This document shows positions 55,065-63,780 of a DNA stretch of 64,000 bases, in pieces (position 1 is the first letter of the stretch; every line of letters starts with the position of its first letter). The position numbers were made by a program, and so were the translations under genes. The notes below the pieces were generated by a model that worked only from the letters and a program-made list of their open reading frames with translations, was not told the origin of the DNA and ran no database searches. This DNA comes from Desulfofundulus thermobenzoicus. GTDB lineage: Bacteria > Bacillota > Desulfotomaculia > Desulfotomaculales > Desulfovirgulaceae. Location of the stretch: positions 48,450 through 112,449 of the forward strand of contig NZ_WHYR01000003.1 in the NCBI RefSeq assembly GCF_009428905.1, written 5' to 3'.

Positions 55065-55631
55065 TTAATTGGAATTTTCCGTCGCACCGGCCGTACCGTC
55101 AGCAACATTAGTTGGCACTTTTCCTTGTTGCGGGGAATAGTTGCTGGACATGAAAACATCATCCGTATCCCCGGGTGTTTTATTCGGCCCGGCTGAAACT
55201 ATACTGTAGCCGATAACATTGTTGGCACTGTCCCAGTAGGTTGTGTAGACATAAGGCATCCCCCACGGGTCGGTTATGCCGCCGCCCGGTTTCCACTGCA
55301 CGCCCCCGGTCTGGAGCACCATCGCGATGTCCGCCCCGGGGCCGAGTTGGGTTATGGATGTCGGGTTGGACGGAGCACCAGCACCGGCATTGGTTGGGTT
55401 ACCAGCGATCGGATAATGCCCCTGGCCGTTCGATACGCAATACGCTTCGATAATTGATTTCATGGTGGCCAGATTGCCTTCCGTTTGGCTCACCCTGGCC
55501 TGCTGGGTATAGGGCAGGAGCTTGGGCACCATGATCGCCGCCAGAATGGCCAGGATGATCACTACTACGATCAGCTCTACCAGGGTGAAACCTTTCTGGT
55601 TCCGCAAAACTCTTTTTAACCGTTTTACCAT
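55065..55631 (-). CDS. pilA: Major type IVa pilin, copy 1
   Basis: 188 aa. Class III leader MVKRLKRVLRNQKG|FTLVELIVVVIILAILAAIMVPKL with Glu5. GspG-like C-terminal part with DPWGMPYVYT and a late Asp/Asn-rich calcium-type loop (GPNKTPGDTDDVF). The N-terminal 45 residues after cleavage are almost identical to the pilin upstream, the rest diverged. Confidence 0.92.
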   Translation of the reverse strand: MVKRLKRVLRNQKGFTLVELIVVVIILAILAAIMVPKLLPYTQQARVSQTEGNLATMKSIIEAYCVSNGQGHYPIAGNPTNAGAGAPSNPTSITQLGPGADIAMVLQTGGVQWKPGGGITDPWGMPYVYTTYWDSANNVIGYSIVSAGPNKTPGDTDDVFMSSNYSPQQGKVPTNVADGTAGATENSN

Positions 55632-55670
55632 GCGCTCTAAATCATCTCCCTTTTTTGTTTGTCAATAGGG

Positions 55671-56207
55671 CTACTTAGAAGGTACAGGGGTTCCCCCTGT
55701 TCCCCCGGAACCGGTCAGTGGACTCGGTACTGAACCCTGTTGCGGCGAATATATATCGGAAACATATATGTCGTCTGAAGTATTTTGAGCTTTATCCGGG
55801 CCGGCCGAGGTAATGCTCCAGCCTACGATGTTACTGCCACTTGTATATGCGGTATACTGATATGCGTTGCCCCACGGATCAGATAAGCTGCCCCACTGTA
55901 CGCCGGCGGCCTGAAGCACATTGGCAATACTCGCCCCAGGCTTGGTAGGATCGCTTTGGCTGCCTCCGGCAGCCGGGTAGTATCCCTGCCCGTATTCGGC
56001 AGCATAGGCTTCGATGATTGTTTTCATCGTCGCCATATCGCCCAGCGCCCGGCTCACCCTGGCCTGCTGGGTGTAGGGCAGGAGCTTAGGTACCATGATC
56101 GCCGCCAGGATGGCCAGGATGATCACTACTACGATCAGCTCCACCAGGGTGAAACCTTTCTGGTTCCGCAAACTCTTCTTTAAGCTTCTTGTCAATTCAC
56201 AAAACAT
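55671..56207 (-). CDS. pilA: Major type IVa pilin, copy 2
   Basis: 178 aa. Leader MFCELTRSLKKSLRNQKG|FTLVELIVVVIILAILAAIMVPKL. DPWGNAYQYT and GPDKAQNTSDDIYV show the same GspG-like fold and calcium-type loop. AAAGGAG ribosome-binding site. First gene of the two-pilin unit. The 144 nt before it hold the terminator of the upstream ATPase operon. Confidence 0.92.
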   Translation of the reverse strand: MFCELTRSLKKSLRNQKGFTLVELIVVVIILAILAAIMVPKLLPYTQQARVSRALGDMATMKTIIEAYAAEYGQGYYPAAGGSQSDPTKPGASIANVLQAAGVQWGSLSDPWGNAYQYTAYTSGSNIVGWSITSAGPDKAQNTSDDIYVSDIYSPQQGSVPSPLTGSGGTGGTPVPSK

Positions 56208-56315
56208 TTCGGCAACACTCCTTTTGAATCGTATTCACAGCCAAACCGCTCGCATGGATCCATGCTCACCCCCTTTCCGCCCGTGTTTTGCAAGCGCATT
56301 TTGCCCACAAAAAAA

Positions 56316-56336
56316 GCGTTCCCGCAAAGAGAACGC
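56316..56336 (-). terminator. Terminator of the TadZ-like ATPase operon
   Basis: Minus strand GCGTTCTC loop GGGAACGC followed by TTTTTTT, 16 nt past the stop at 56352. Confidence 0.88.
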
Positions 56337-56351
56337 CCTTTTACGAAATAC

Positions 56352-57608
56352 TTAGTTTTTCCTGAACAACCGGGCGAGAAAACCGGACAGCCCACCGGGA
56401 CGAAATGCCGGGAGTCCCCCGCCTCCGGTCACGTTGATGAGCGTCTGAGCCAGGTTAGATATGGCGACGGAATATTTGTCCTGCGGGTCGAGCGCCACCG
56501 CCGGCATGCCCTTCCTGACCGCTTTCTGCGCCAGGTGGCAGTACGGCAGTTCCGCTGCCAACGGCAGGTTGAGTTCGCGGAGAATGGCGCTTGTGCCGAT
56601 GTCGGCGTTTTCCTTTTTATGGTTGTTGATCACCAGTTGCACCCGGTCGAAACCGCCGAACACCTGGCCCATTTCGCCGCGCCGGTCCTTTAAAAGCCCG
56701 ACGGTGGACTGGTCGCGGTCGGTGATTACTAAAATGTCCGTGGCCGCGCTGACGGCTATCACCGCCGTTTCATCTTCCAGATCTATGCCCATATCGATAA
56801 ACACGAAATGGAAATGCCGCTGCAAAAGGTCGAGGCACAACTTGAAAATATCCGCATTGTACCGGACCTTTTCGTATGCCGTTTCCGGAGACACCACGAA
56901 ATAGACGTTGGTCGGTTCGTGATAATTCATGGCCTCCAGCACCGCCCCGAGGGAAGAGTTCGGGTGCAAATGCGCAAACCCGGCCAGGCTGCGTGGGACT
57001 TTGCCCGGGTCCAGCGGTTGGAAGCCGAACTTGTACTTGATGTTGCCGATGGAATTATTGTCGATCACGGCGACGCGCAATTCCTGACCGGTTTCCTCTT
57101 CCGTTTTCCGCGCCCAGATTCCCGTGGCGGCGGCCAGGTTCGCCACGGTGGTGGTTTTGCCTACGCCGCCCTTGAAACTGAAAACGACGGGCACCGCTTT
57201 GGTGAGTATGTCCACCCGGTTATGCACCACGGTCAGCTTGTCCCCGCCCTCCGCGTAGCGGAAGCCGGTGGGGGAGATCCGCTCCAGGGCCATTCCCACG
57301 TCCCGGGCCGCTTTCTGCAGGTCCGGTGACAAGATCACCACCCCTGCTTCCGTGAGGTCGTCCCACACGCTTTTCCTTACCCGTCCGCTGACGAAAAAGT
57401 GCGCGTTTTTTCTGACCGAAACCAGGCGAGCCGCGTTCTCCGTCCATTCGGCGGTACCCGGCATCAACACGCCGGCCGCTCCGGTGCTCTCCAACAAAGT
57501 GATCAGGTCGTTCACCGTCGCGGCTATACCGGCCACGGGCACGCCCGCGCCCTCGAAGGCGGCGCGGGCCGCGGCGGTGAATTCCCTGTTTCCACAAAGG
57601 ATTATCAT
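56352..57608 (-). CDS. TadZ/CpaE-like ParA-MinD family ATPase
   Basis: 418 aa. N-terminal receiver-like domain (residues 1-115: IILCGNREFTAAARAAFEGAGV...) without phospho-acceptor context, then a ParA/MinD ATPase with intact deviant Walker A FSFKGGVGKTTTV (about residue 145). Conserved VFIDMGIDLEDE region. TadZ/CpaE proteins localise pilus machines at the cell pole. Last gene of the three-ATPase operon. Confidence 0.85.
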   Translation of the reverse strand: MIILCGNREFTAAARAAFEGAGVPVAGIAATVNDLITLLESTGAAGVLMPGTAEWTENAARLVSVRKNAHFFVSGRVRKSVWDDLTEAGVVILSPDLQKAARDVGMALERISPTGFRYAEGGDKLTVVHNRVDILTKAVPVVFSFKGGVGKTTTVANLAAATGIWARKTEEETGQELRVAVIDNNSIGNIKYKFGFQPLDPGKVPRSLAGFAHLHPNSSLGAVLEAMNYHEPTNVYFVVSPETAYEKVRYNADIFKLCLDLLQRHFHFVFIDMGIDLEDETAVIAVSAATDILVITDRDQSTVGLLKDRRGEMGQVFGGFDRVQLVINNHKKENADIGTSAILRELNLPLAAELPYCHLAQKAVRKGMPAVALDPQDKYSVAISNLAQTLINVTGGGGLPAFRPGGLSGFLARLFRKN

Positions 57609-57620
57609 ACGATCATCCCC

Positions 57621-58862
57621 TTAAATCCCCAGTACGCCTCTTATGGCGCTGGTCAATTCCCCGGCGAAAGTGTCCAGCGACACGCTCCTGCCGCCGCCGC
57701 AGGGAGACTCGCCGTTTCTTTGCGCCCGGGCGATGGCTTTTTCTTCGTCCAGACCGCCGGAAAGCTCCAGAACCTGCACGCCCTGCAGCAAATCTTCGTA
57801 TTCGCCCAGGTATACTTCCATGCCGTTGCCCACACCGGATATGGCGGCGTTGACTACCAGGATGTCCGGTTTAAATCCCGCCCGGAGCATTCTCCCGGTC
57901 AATTCGAAGGCTATTTCCGAGCGGTCGGTGACCAATACCAGACAACCGACGGCGTCAATCAGCACGTCGGCGGCTTCCACCGGCACGGAGGATGATATGT
58001 CCAGAATGACCACCCGGTGATCTCCGAGCGGCGGACGTCCTTTTGACAGGTCCCAGAAAACGTAGTTTTCGCGCGTGGATTCCGGGTCGCGACCATAGTA
58101 GCAATAAGCTGAGGGAAGCCTGCCCGCACCCGCGATTTCCAGATGCAGGCCGCCGTCCAGCGTATCGCAAGCCATCGCCGCAACGGTGGATGTGCCCACG
58201 CCGCCTTTCACACCGACGAAAGCGACCGGCGACACAAGACCGGCGGTATCCGGAGTGTTCGCGCCGGGCACGGGAACGTAACCCTTCCCCCCGGCTCTTC
58301 CAGTTTCATTAATGTCGCTGGGCAAAACTTGTTCGACGGAAACCGGTTCGATGTACGCAAAACCGCCGGGCCAACTACTTTCCCGTCCTTCTCCTTCGTG
58401 AGACTCGTTTTCGTAAAACCCGTATTCCCGCCGTTGCGGTTCCAACCGTTCCTGTACCCGTCCTTCGTCGGACGCTTCATTAAGGTCAATCGAATAATCA
58501 TCGTCGTCAAAAATAATTTCGTAATCGTCCGCGCAAACCACGTCCCGCAATTTTTGCACGATCTCTCTGATGCTGATCCTGGCCCCGTTGATTATGTTTT
58601 CTTCGGGAATACCCCTTTCTTTTGCAAGATCAATCAACGCCTCGTCACGGGCTATGAGCAAGCAAGGAATACCCTTTTCAACGACTTTGTCCAACCACTC
58701 CCGCACGTTTTTCACGCCCGCCCCGGCGGATAAGGAACGGGCGGCCAGGAACGCCGCCTCGCAATCCTCCGTCAGTTCGTCGACGAATTCAATGCCGTCG
58801 GGCAGCGCGGACAGAATGCGGCTTTCGATCTCTTTATTGCCCAGTGTGCTGAAAATGTACAT
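57621..58862 (-). CDS. ParA-MinD family protein with altered Walker A
   Basis: 413 aa. N-terminal receiver-like domain (IFSTLGNKEIESRILSALPDG ... SIREIVQKLRDV), an acidic linker (FDDDDYSIDLNEASDEG), then a ParA-like domain whose Walker A reads GVKGGVGTSTVAA: the signature lysine of KGG is kept, the second lysine (GKT) is Thr. ATP may bind but hydrolysis is probably weak. Overlaps the upstream ATPase stop by 1 nt (TAATG). Confidence 0.8.
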   Translation of the reverse strand: MYIFSTLGNKEIESRILSALPDGIEFVDELTEDCEAAFLAARSLSAGAGVKNVREWLDKVVEKGIPCLLIARDEALIDLAKERGIPEENIINGARISIREIVQKLRDVVCADDYEIIFDDDDYSIDLNEASDEGRVQERLEPQRREYGFYENESHEGEGRESSWPGGFAYIEPVSVEQVLPSDINETGRAGGKGYVPVPGANTPDTAGLVSPVAFVGVKGGVGTSTVAAMACDTLDGGLHLEIAGAGRLPSAYCYYGRDPESTRENYVFWDLSKGRPPLGDHRVVILDISSSVPVEAADVLIDAVGCLVLVTDRSEIAFELTGRMLRAGFKPDILVVNAAISGVGNGMEVYLGEYEDLLQGVQVLELSGGLDEEKAIARAQRNGESPCGGGRSVSLDTFAGELTSAIRGVLGI

Positions 58863-60124
58863 TAAGCACCTCTCCTTTTGAACAGGCTGAACAGCCCGGA
58901 TTTGCTTTTTTCCTGCGCTCCGGCGAAGCCGAATTCTTTAGCGAACATGGATTTCAATTCGGCGGATACCTTCGAGTTCACGAACAGCGGCAGTGTCTTT
59001 TTCTTTTCGGCCAAAAGCCGGGCTTTCCGGTCTTCGTGCACGACGTGGTAATCCCTGAACCCGAATTGACGGGCCAGGTCAACCGGTTTCAGATTTTTTT
59101 CATTGTCATTTAATCCCACCCGGTTGACAGCCAAAATAAGGCGGCTGCCTGCCGCCAGCCGCCGGGCGTTGCTGTACATCTGCGAAAACCTCGACTGCAC
59201 TTTCAGTGTCAGCGTGCCGATGAAAAACACCTTTTCGGCATGGGAAAGCGCCGACGCGATGTGCAGTAGTTCTATGTCGTTAGACGTGTCTACCACTACC
59301 TGGTACCTTTTCGACAGCGCGTACAGTGCCGCCGTCAGCTTTTCCGGGTCCCGGGTGTCGCCGCGAATCAAAATATGCAGGTTTTTCACGCCCGGGTGGG
59401 CATGTTCTTCCGCCATAACCCATATGTCTTCCTCCGTACCGTCCCAGTCGGCTATGGTCCGCTTCGGAGGGCCGAACATTTCCCTCATGTGCAGCATTTC
59501 CCACGTTCCGGAGTTCACCGAGTCCATATCGACCAGGACCGTTGATATCCCCTGATCCGCCAGCCAGGCGGCCATGTTCGACGCCACGAACGTCTTGCCT
59601 ACGTTGGTGCCGGGAGAATACGAAACGTACAGGTTTTCGATTTTTTCCGGGGGTGCACAGAATGTCGCAACTCTGGCCGGGCCGGCAAAGGCTTCCCGTT
59701 TTTTAACGCGATCCGGGATAACTTCCTCCGGCTCGTTGTGAAATTGCCGGGGGGTTATCCGGTTCGGTTCCGGGATAACGGGTTCTTCTGCCGGAATTTC
59801 CCCCGTCGCCCGGACGAATTCTTTGATAACGGCTGGTTCCTGCCTGTTTGAAACAGCTGGTCCCGATGTCGTTCTGCTTGATTGAAAACTGTCTGATAAA
59901 ACGTCTGACAAGTCTGACAGGTTAGAAAGCTTGACTTCCATATCCATTCCTGCCAGCGACAATGGCGTTCTCTTGGCCACCAACAATACCGGCTTGTCGC
60001 GGACCGTTAGGCCGTTCCGCAACAGTTCCGGTGCGAAGGCCACCACCACATCGGCTTCCGCCGGGCTGTCGACCGGTATGTGGCCCGGAGGCAGCATTTC
60101 CGGTCTGTCGGTGTAAATTTTCAA
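58862..60124 (-). CDS. ParA-MinD family ATPase with shared KIYTD domain
   Basis: 420 aa from a TTG at 60124 (AAGGGGTGG upstream), the same start type as the 48385 paralogue. Residues 1-85 (KIYTDRPEMLPPGHIPVDSP ... VAFAPELLRNG ... KPVLLVAKRTPLSLAG) match the lytic transglycosylase N-terminus. A disordered linker (90-165) precedes a ParA-like ATPase with Walker A SPGTNVGKTFVASNMAAW, lacking the signature KGG lysine, and TVLVDMDSVNSGTW. First of three co-operonic ATPases. Confidence 0.8.
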   Translation of the reverse strand: MKIYTDRPEMLPPGHIPVDSPAEADVVVAFAPELLRNGLTVRDKPVLLVAKRTPLSLAGMDMEVKLSNLSDLSDVLSDSFQSSRTTSGPAVSNRQEPAVIKEFVRATGEIPAEEPVIPEPNRITPRQFHNEPEEVIPDRVKKREAFAGPARVATFCAPPEKIENLYVSYSPGTNVGKTFVASNMAAWLADQGISTVLVDMDSVNSGTWEMLHMREMFGPPKRTIADWDGTEEDIWVMAEEHAHPGVKNLHILIRGDTRDPEKLTAALYALSKRYQVVVDTSNDIELLHIASALSHAEKVFFIGTLTLKVQSRFSQMYSNARRLAAGSRLILAVNRVGLNDNEKNLKPVDLARQFGFRDYHVVHEDRKARLLAEKKKTLPLFVNSKVSAELKSMFAKEFGFAGAQEKSKSGLFSLFKRRGA

Positions 60125-60196
60125 AGACAACCACCCCTTTTTTTCGTTGCTCAAAAAGCCCATTTTACAGGCCTTTTAAGATCTCCGCCGGGAATT

Positions 60197-60216
60197 CCCC
60201 CGATTTCAATCGGGGG
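60197..60216. repeat. Right-end hairpin of the IscB element
   Basis: CCCCCGATTTCAATCGGGGG is a perfect palindrome and has the same form as the left-end hairpin at 62065-62084 (CCCCCTACT-TC-AGTAGGGGG). Flanking CCGCC and GGCGG could extend the stem. Confidence 0.8.
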
Positions 60217-60230
60217 ATGAAAGGCGGAAA

Positions 60231-61793
60231 TTATTGTATTACCCACGTCTGACTGCTACCTTTCTGAATAATCGTCAGCATTTCGGGTTTATAAAAACTG
60301 AAGTTCGTCTTGTAGCCTTCGCGCTTCCTGACGAAATCGACCCTCACGGTGCAGTCGCTCATGAGTGAGGTGACGATCCCTATGTCGCCTTTTTGCGTCT
60401 TCACCAGGTCGTAGCGTTCAATTACCCTGCCCCGCTCCGGCCAGGGGTATGGGTACCTCCATTTCCTGATGCGCTGGTTCTTTACCAGAACAGGACCGGA
60501 TTCGGTCAGAAGAATGGCCCGGTTCACAGTGAAAATTTCGTTGAGGCGCGTTTTACCGGGAAGTAATTCGTAGTTGAATTTGCCTTCCGCTTTCAGCTTC
60601 TTGTAGTACTTGTTCCGCACGTGCCGCCGGTAACTGCGGTTCCTCCTGTTGGTCTCGTGATCGTGGTCGTCCACTGCCATGTGCGACCGGTCCACGTGCG
60701 GTTGCCGGTCAGCCTGACCTCGGTAAGCCGCTACGCCAGGATTGGCGTCGAAAAGCTTCCTCCCACCATGCCGGGCGTGTAGCTTAATCTTATAGACAGT
60801 CGAACGGTCAACTAACTTCTTCTCCGGGTTACACCCTAATACCACAGCGTCATCCCCGTGGGATTTAGGAAGGCCGAACCTTTCCCGGAGTTCCTTCGTC
60901 TCGTAACCGTATCTGATGGCCACGGGAACGCCCAGCTTCTTGAGTTCCCTCTCCAAAAGATAGCGCCCGTGCATAGCCCGACCTGCGGCCCTCACACTTG
61001 GGTACTTCTCCAGGTCGAAAGCCAAAGCCAGCTCGCCGGTGATTACCGAAGTGTGGCATTTCTCGCATAATGTTCCCTGGATGTCGTACCGCTTGCTGCC
61101 GCCGTGCTTGCGTTGCACAAAGTGGTGAACGTGGGCGTTTTCTCCTGTCACAGGAGAACCGCAGTAAAGGCACCGGTATCCGTCCCTCTTGAGTATTGCC
61201 AGGCGACGCTTCCGGTTCCGGGAGTCCGCCTCGATACCATAGGACAGGCCCCGCTGATAGTCCTTGCCTTTGACGGTTGGATTGATTACTTTGACAATGT
61301 CCAGCTTGACCGGCTCCAGAACAATTTCGGTCACCGGGTACATCTTCATCAGACGCTTTACTGCGTTGATTTTGGCTTCCACGTCGGCCCTGATGCTGGC
61401 CGGGTACTCCTGCTTCTTCTTGCGGTACCGGATCTTGATTTCATCCTCGCGGCCGCGCTTTTTGTTGCGGCGGTTGCGCCTCTGCGCACGGCAGGTCCTG
61501 CGGTCCTTCAAATTGTCGCTGATCTCCTCCCCGCGGGTCTTCATCTCGGCCTTGCAGAGAACCAGGTTGTGAGTCCTGTTCTCCTGCACCACACCCAGGC
61601 CGCAGGTCTTCCCATCGTCCAGTATGACCCTGGTGGGAAGAAAAACGGGATTTTTCACCCGGTACGTTAACTTGATCGTGAAAGGATACGTGGCAACTAC
61701 CTTCGCCATGCCCTTCTTGAGCAGTATCCTGGCCCGGGCCGGATGGCAGGACGATAATAGTGTACCGTCCTTGTTCTGAACCAGAACCATCAT
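60231..61793 (-). CDS. iscB: RNA-guided nuclease IscB (HEARO type)
   Basis: 520 aa, long for IscB (usually 400-500). N-terminal PLMP-type domain (SSCHPARARILLKKGMAKV; the PLMP residues themselves are LLSS). RuvC-I with Asp59 (ILDDGKTCGLGVV), an Arg-rich bridge helix about 97-118, RuvC-II Glu160 (IVLEPVKLD), an HNH domain 205-250 with two CxxC zinc pairs and H221-V-H223-H224, and RuvC-III SHGDDAVV (His312, Asp315). All catalytic residues are present. About 200 C-terminal residues form the RNA/target-binding region. IscB uses an omega-RNA to cut DNA and is the ancestor of Cas9. It has a tandem ATG and weak ribosome-binding site (AGGGGT). Confidence 0.92.
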   Translation of the reverse strand: MMVLVQNKDGTLLSSCHPARARILLKKGMAKVVATYPFTIKLTYRVKNPVFLPTRVILDDGKTCGLGVVQENRTHNLVLCKAEMKTRGEEISDNLKDRRTCRAQRRNRRNKKRGREDEIKIRYRKKKQEYPASIRADVEAKINAVKRLMKMYPVTEIVLEPVKLDIVKVINPTVKGKDYQRGLSYGIEADSRNRKRRLAILKRDGYRCLYCGSPVTGENAHVHHFVQRKHGGSKRYDIQGTLCEKCHTSVITGELALAFDLEKYPSVRAAGRAMHGRYLLERELKKLGVPVAIRYGYETKELRERFGLPKSHGDDAVVLGCNPEKKLVDRSTVYKIKLHARHGGRKLFDANPGVAAYRGQADRQPHVDRSHMAVDDHDHETNRRNRSYRRHVRNKYYKKLKAEGKFNYELLPGKTRLNEIFTVNRAILLTESGPVLVKNQRIRKWRYPYPWPERGRVIERYDLVKTQKGDIGIVTSLMSDCTVRVDFVRKREGYKTNFSFYKPEMLTIIQKGSSQTWVIQ

Positions 61794-62093
61794 GGTAAAA
61801 TACCCCTATCATAGGGATTACTCTGCCTCACGGCAGGTTACCGGCGGTAATACCGCCTGCCCCGTGCACCTCCACCCGGAAACGGACAGCTTCCAGCTGT
61901 ATATAGACTGCGTTCGGAAGCACGGGCGCGGAAACCGCGAACCGGCTGGGACTAACACCATCCTTGTAGGTCATCCGCGCCTCCCAGGCTTCATCGGGAG
62001 CGTGTCAACACCGCCGGATTGTCACCCGAAGGCAACACCGGCTCATACGGCTCTTCACCGCATGCCCCCTACTTCAGTAGGGGGTAGTTGACA
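61794..62093 (-). ncRNA. HEARO / omega-RNA of the IscB element
   Basis: The 300 nt directly upstream of iscB contain no coding frame and many stems: hairpin 62065-62084, GGCGGTA-AT-ACCGCC near 61851, an outer GGCAGG/CCTGCC pair around it, CGCGG-AAA-CCGCG near 61930, and GAGCCGTATGAGCCGG near 62040-62055, which is like the HEARO consensus as I remember it. The guide would be encoded at the 5' end, next to the element edge (about 62085-62105 on the minus strand). Exact ends are estimated. Confidence 0.7.
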
Positions 62094-62101
62094 AGAGGAT
62101 G

Positions 62102-62860
62102 TCAGAGAAATTTAAGCGCATCGTCCACTTCTTCCACACACCCCGTAGCCCCGGCGTTAATTAACTCCATCCGGTAAGGTCCGACCGCCACCACGGGAAC
62201 AACCACCCCCGCCGCACGCAGGGCCTTCACGAACCGTTCCGCGTCCTTCGCCCGGGAAGACACGAGAATCATATCCGCCGTTTTAGCTCTCTTCTTTATT
62301 TCAGCCAGGTTCCTGCATTTGATTAAGCTGATTTTTCCCGATTGCCACGCGCCACCGCAGGTGAGCGCTATTATGATCTTCTTCTGTCCATCACCTGGAA
62401 CGGGCATCCCGGCGTCTTCCGACCGGTATGGATCCCCTTGCTTGCTCGCCATATCTGTCGGTTCCATACCGGCCACTTCCTCGTAATCTTTTTGGAGCGC
62501 AATGGTGAATATATACGGGCGTTCGCCGGGCAGTTCACCTTTGACGAAGTTACGCAGGCCCAGGCTTTCAGCTTTCTTCATGTACGCCCGGGAACGTTCG
62601 TTGACATTCCCGACGAGCAGGACGATGCGCGCTTTATTAAACCTCTTTTTCACCTTTTCCAGTAGTTTGAATGATTCTATGCCGGGGAGATTCCTGGAAA
62701 GCACGAGCACGTCCGGTACTGGTTCTTTGAGCAGTTGCTCCGCGTTTGGGCAGGTCTCGAATTTCCATTCCCTGCCGTCGTTGAAAGGTTCGATCTTTTG
62801 GATGTTCGCCAGGATTTCTTCTGCCAGGTTTTGCTCTACGGCTAAGAGAACTTTTTTCAA
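62102..62860 (-). CDS. Protein with two receiver-like domains, no ATPase part
   Basis: 252 aa from a TTG at 62860. Residues 1-125 (KKVLLAVEQNLAEEILANIQ ... VPDVLVLSRNLPGIESFKLL ... RIVLLVGNVNERS) form a receiver-like domain in which the usual phospho-Asp is Ser (VLSRN). Residues about 160-252 repeat the pattern (MILVSSRAKDAERFVKALRAAGVVVPVVAVGP). It resembles the N-terminal halves of the TadZ-like proteins downstream. Coupled to the upstream gene by TTGA overlap. Confidence 0.7.
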   Translation of the reverse strand: MKKVLLAVEQNLAEEILANIQKIEPFNDGREWKFETCPNAEQLLKEPVPDVLVLSRNLPGIESFKLLEKVKKRFNKARIVLLVGNVNERSRAYMKKAESLGLRNFVKGELPGERPYIFTIALQKDYEEVAGMEPTDMASKQGDPYRSEDAGMPVPGDGQKKIIIALTCGGAWQSGKISLIKCRNLAEIKKRAKTADMILVSSRAKDAERFVKALRAAGVVVPVVAVGPYRMELINAGATGCVEEVDDALKFL

Positions 62861-63780
62861 GGCTGCATCAGCTCCCTGAGCAAATTTTCCACTTTGACAT
62901 CCCCGCTCACCGTTTTTACCTGCCCGCCATCGTTGAAGATCAACGCAGGCACGGCATTTACCGGCGGGTCCGGCATGACGAAATACTCCGCGCCGGGCAA
63001 CCCTTCTTGAGCCAGTACGGTTGCTATTTCGTCCTGTTTACCGGGCAAATACCACGTACCCACCAGGTAGGGCAATTCCTTCCGGCGTGACAGCCAGGCC
63101 AGCACCTTGTGACATTCCGGGCACCGGGGCGCAAATAACAGGGCCGGGCGTTGGGTGATGTCCAGGACAACTGGATTCCCGTGAACATCCTGGACGGTCA
63201 GGGTGATTGGCTTCGCTTCTGCTGACTTCCCTACCGATCTTGTCTGCCCATTTGAGGTGCCTGAAATTTGCGCATGCGCGTGCTCATTATTTCCCGGTTT
63301 GAGATCTTTTGCTCGCATGGTCCTTTCTTCGTTCCGATCAACATAGGTTTTAGCGGCTACCTGGACAGGCTTTTCGTTAAAATGCACCAGTTCGGATGCT
63401 GGTACAGTTTCCTGTACCGCCGCGTAAGCGGGTGGGTCGGCCGAAACCGGTTGGCGGGGTTCGTTCAATACAGCGGGATTCAATGCGGTCATTCCGGCCA
63501 ATACCAGGATGGTCATCGCGATTGCCGCCGCCGAAACGCTGAGCCGACGCCGCCTTTCCAGCCAGAGACTTCCCGCCAGAAGCAGGCACGTAACTGCCGC
63601 GAATCCCATACAGACCGGACACAGCCCGCCGGTGACAAGATAGCCGTAACTCAGCAGAACAGCATGGACTGCAATGCCGGCCAAAAGCAAGGGCATCGCA
63701 AACCTGTTCCAGCCGGAAACAGAAAGAAAAACGCCTACTGCTAGGTAGAACGCTGCTCCCAAAAGTAAGATCCACTTGTT
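62857..63780 (-). CDS. VKOR/thioredoxin-like membrane protein, 5' end cut by IS21
   Basis: Frame of about 307 aa after the IS boundary: four membrane helices (WILLLGAAFYLAVGVFLSVS first; LCPVCMGFAAVTCLLLAGSLWL with a CxxC inside the third), a linker, and a thioredoxin-like domain with CPEC (LLFAPRCPECHKVLAWL). The layout matches VKOR-like quinone-linked disulfide oxidases fused to a partner domain, which form disulfides in exported proteins. The open frame runs on to 63927 through IS sequence. The true start is not visible, so the gene is probably 5'-truncated. Confidence 0.65.
   Translation of the reverse strand, partial: NKWILLLGAAFYLAVGVFLSVSGWNRFAMPLLLAGIAVHAVLLSYGYLVTGGLCPVCMGFAAVTCLLLAGSLWLERRRRLSVSAAAIAMTILVLAGMTALNPAVLNEPRQPVSADPPAYAAVQETVPASELVHFNEKPVQVAAKTYVDRNEERTMRAKDLKPGNNEHAHAQISGTSNGQTRSVGKSAEAKPITLTVQDVHGNPVVLDITQRPALLFAPRCPECHKVLAWLSRRKELPYLVGTWYLPGKQDEIATVLAQEGLPGAEYFVMPDPPVNAVPALIFNDGGQVKTVSGDVKVENLLRELMQP

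Larger units (their letters stand above)
60180..62093 (-). mobile_element. IscB/HEARO element
   Basis: A unit made of an end hairpin (60197-60216), the iscB gene, a structured RNA region and a second end hairpin (62065-62084). It lies between the ATPase and the receiver-like genes of one leftward operon, with no transposase inside. Outer edges are estimated from the hairpins. Confidence 0.75.
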
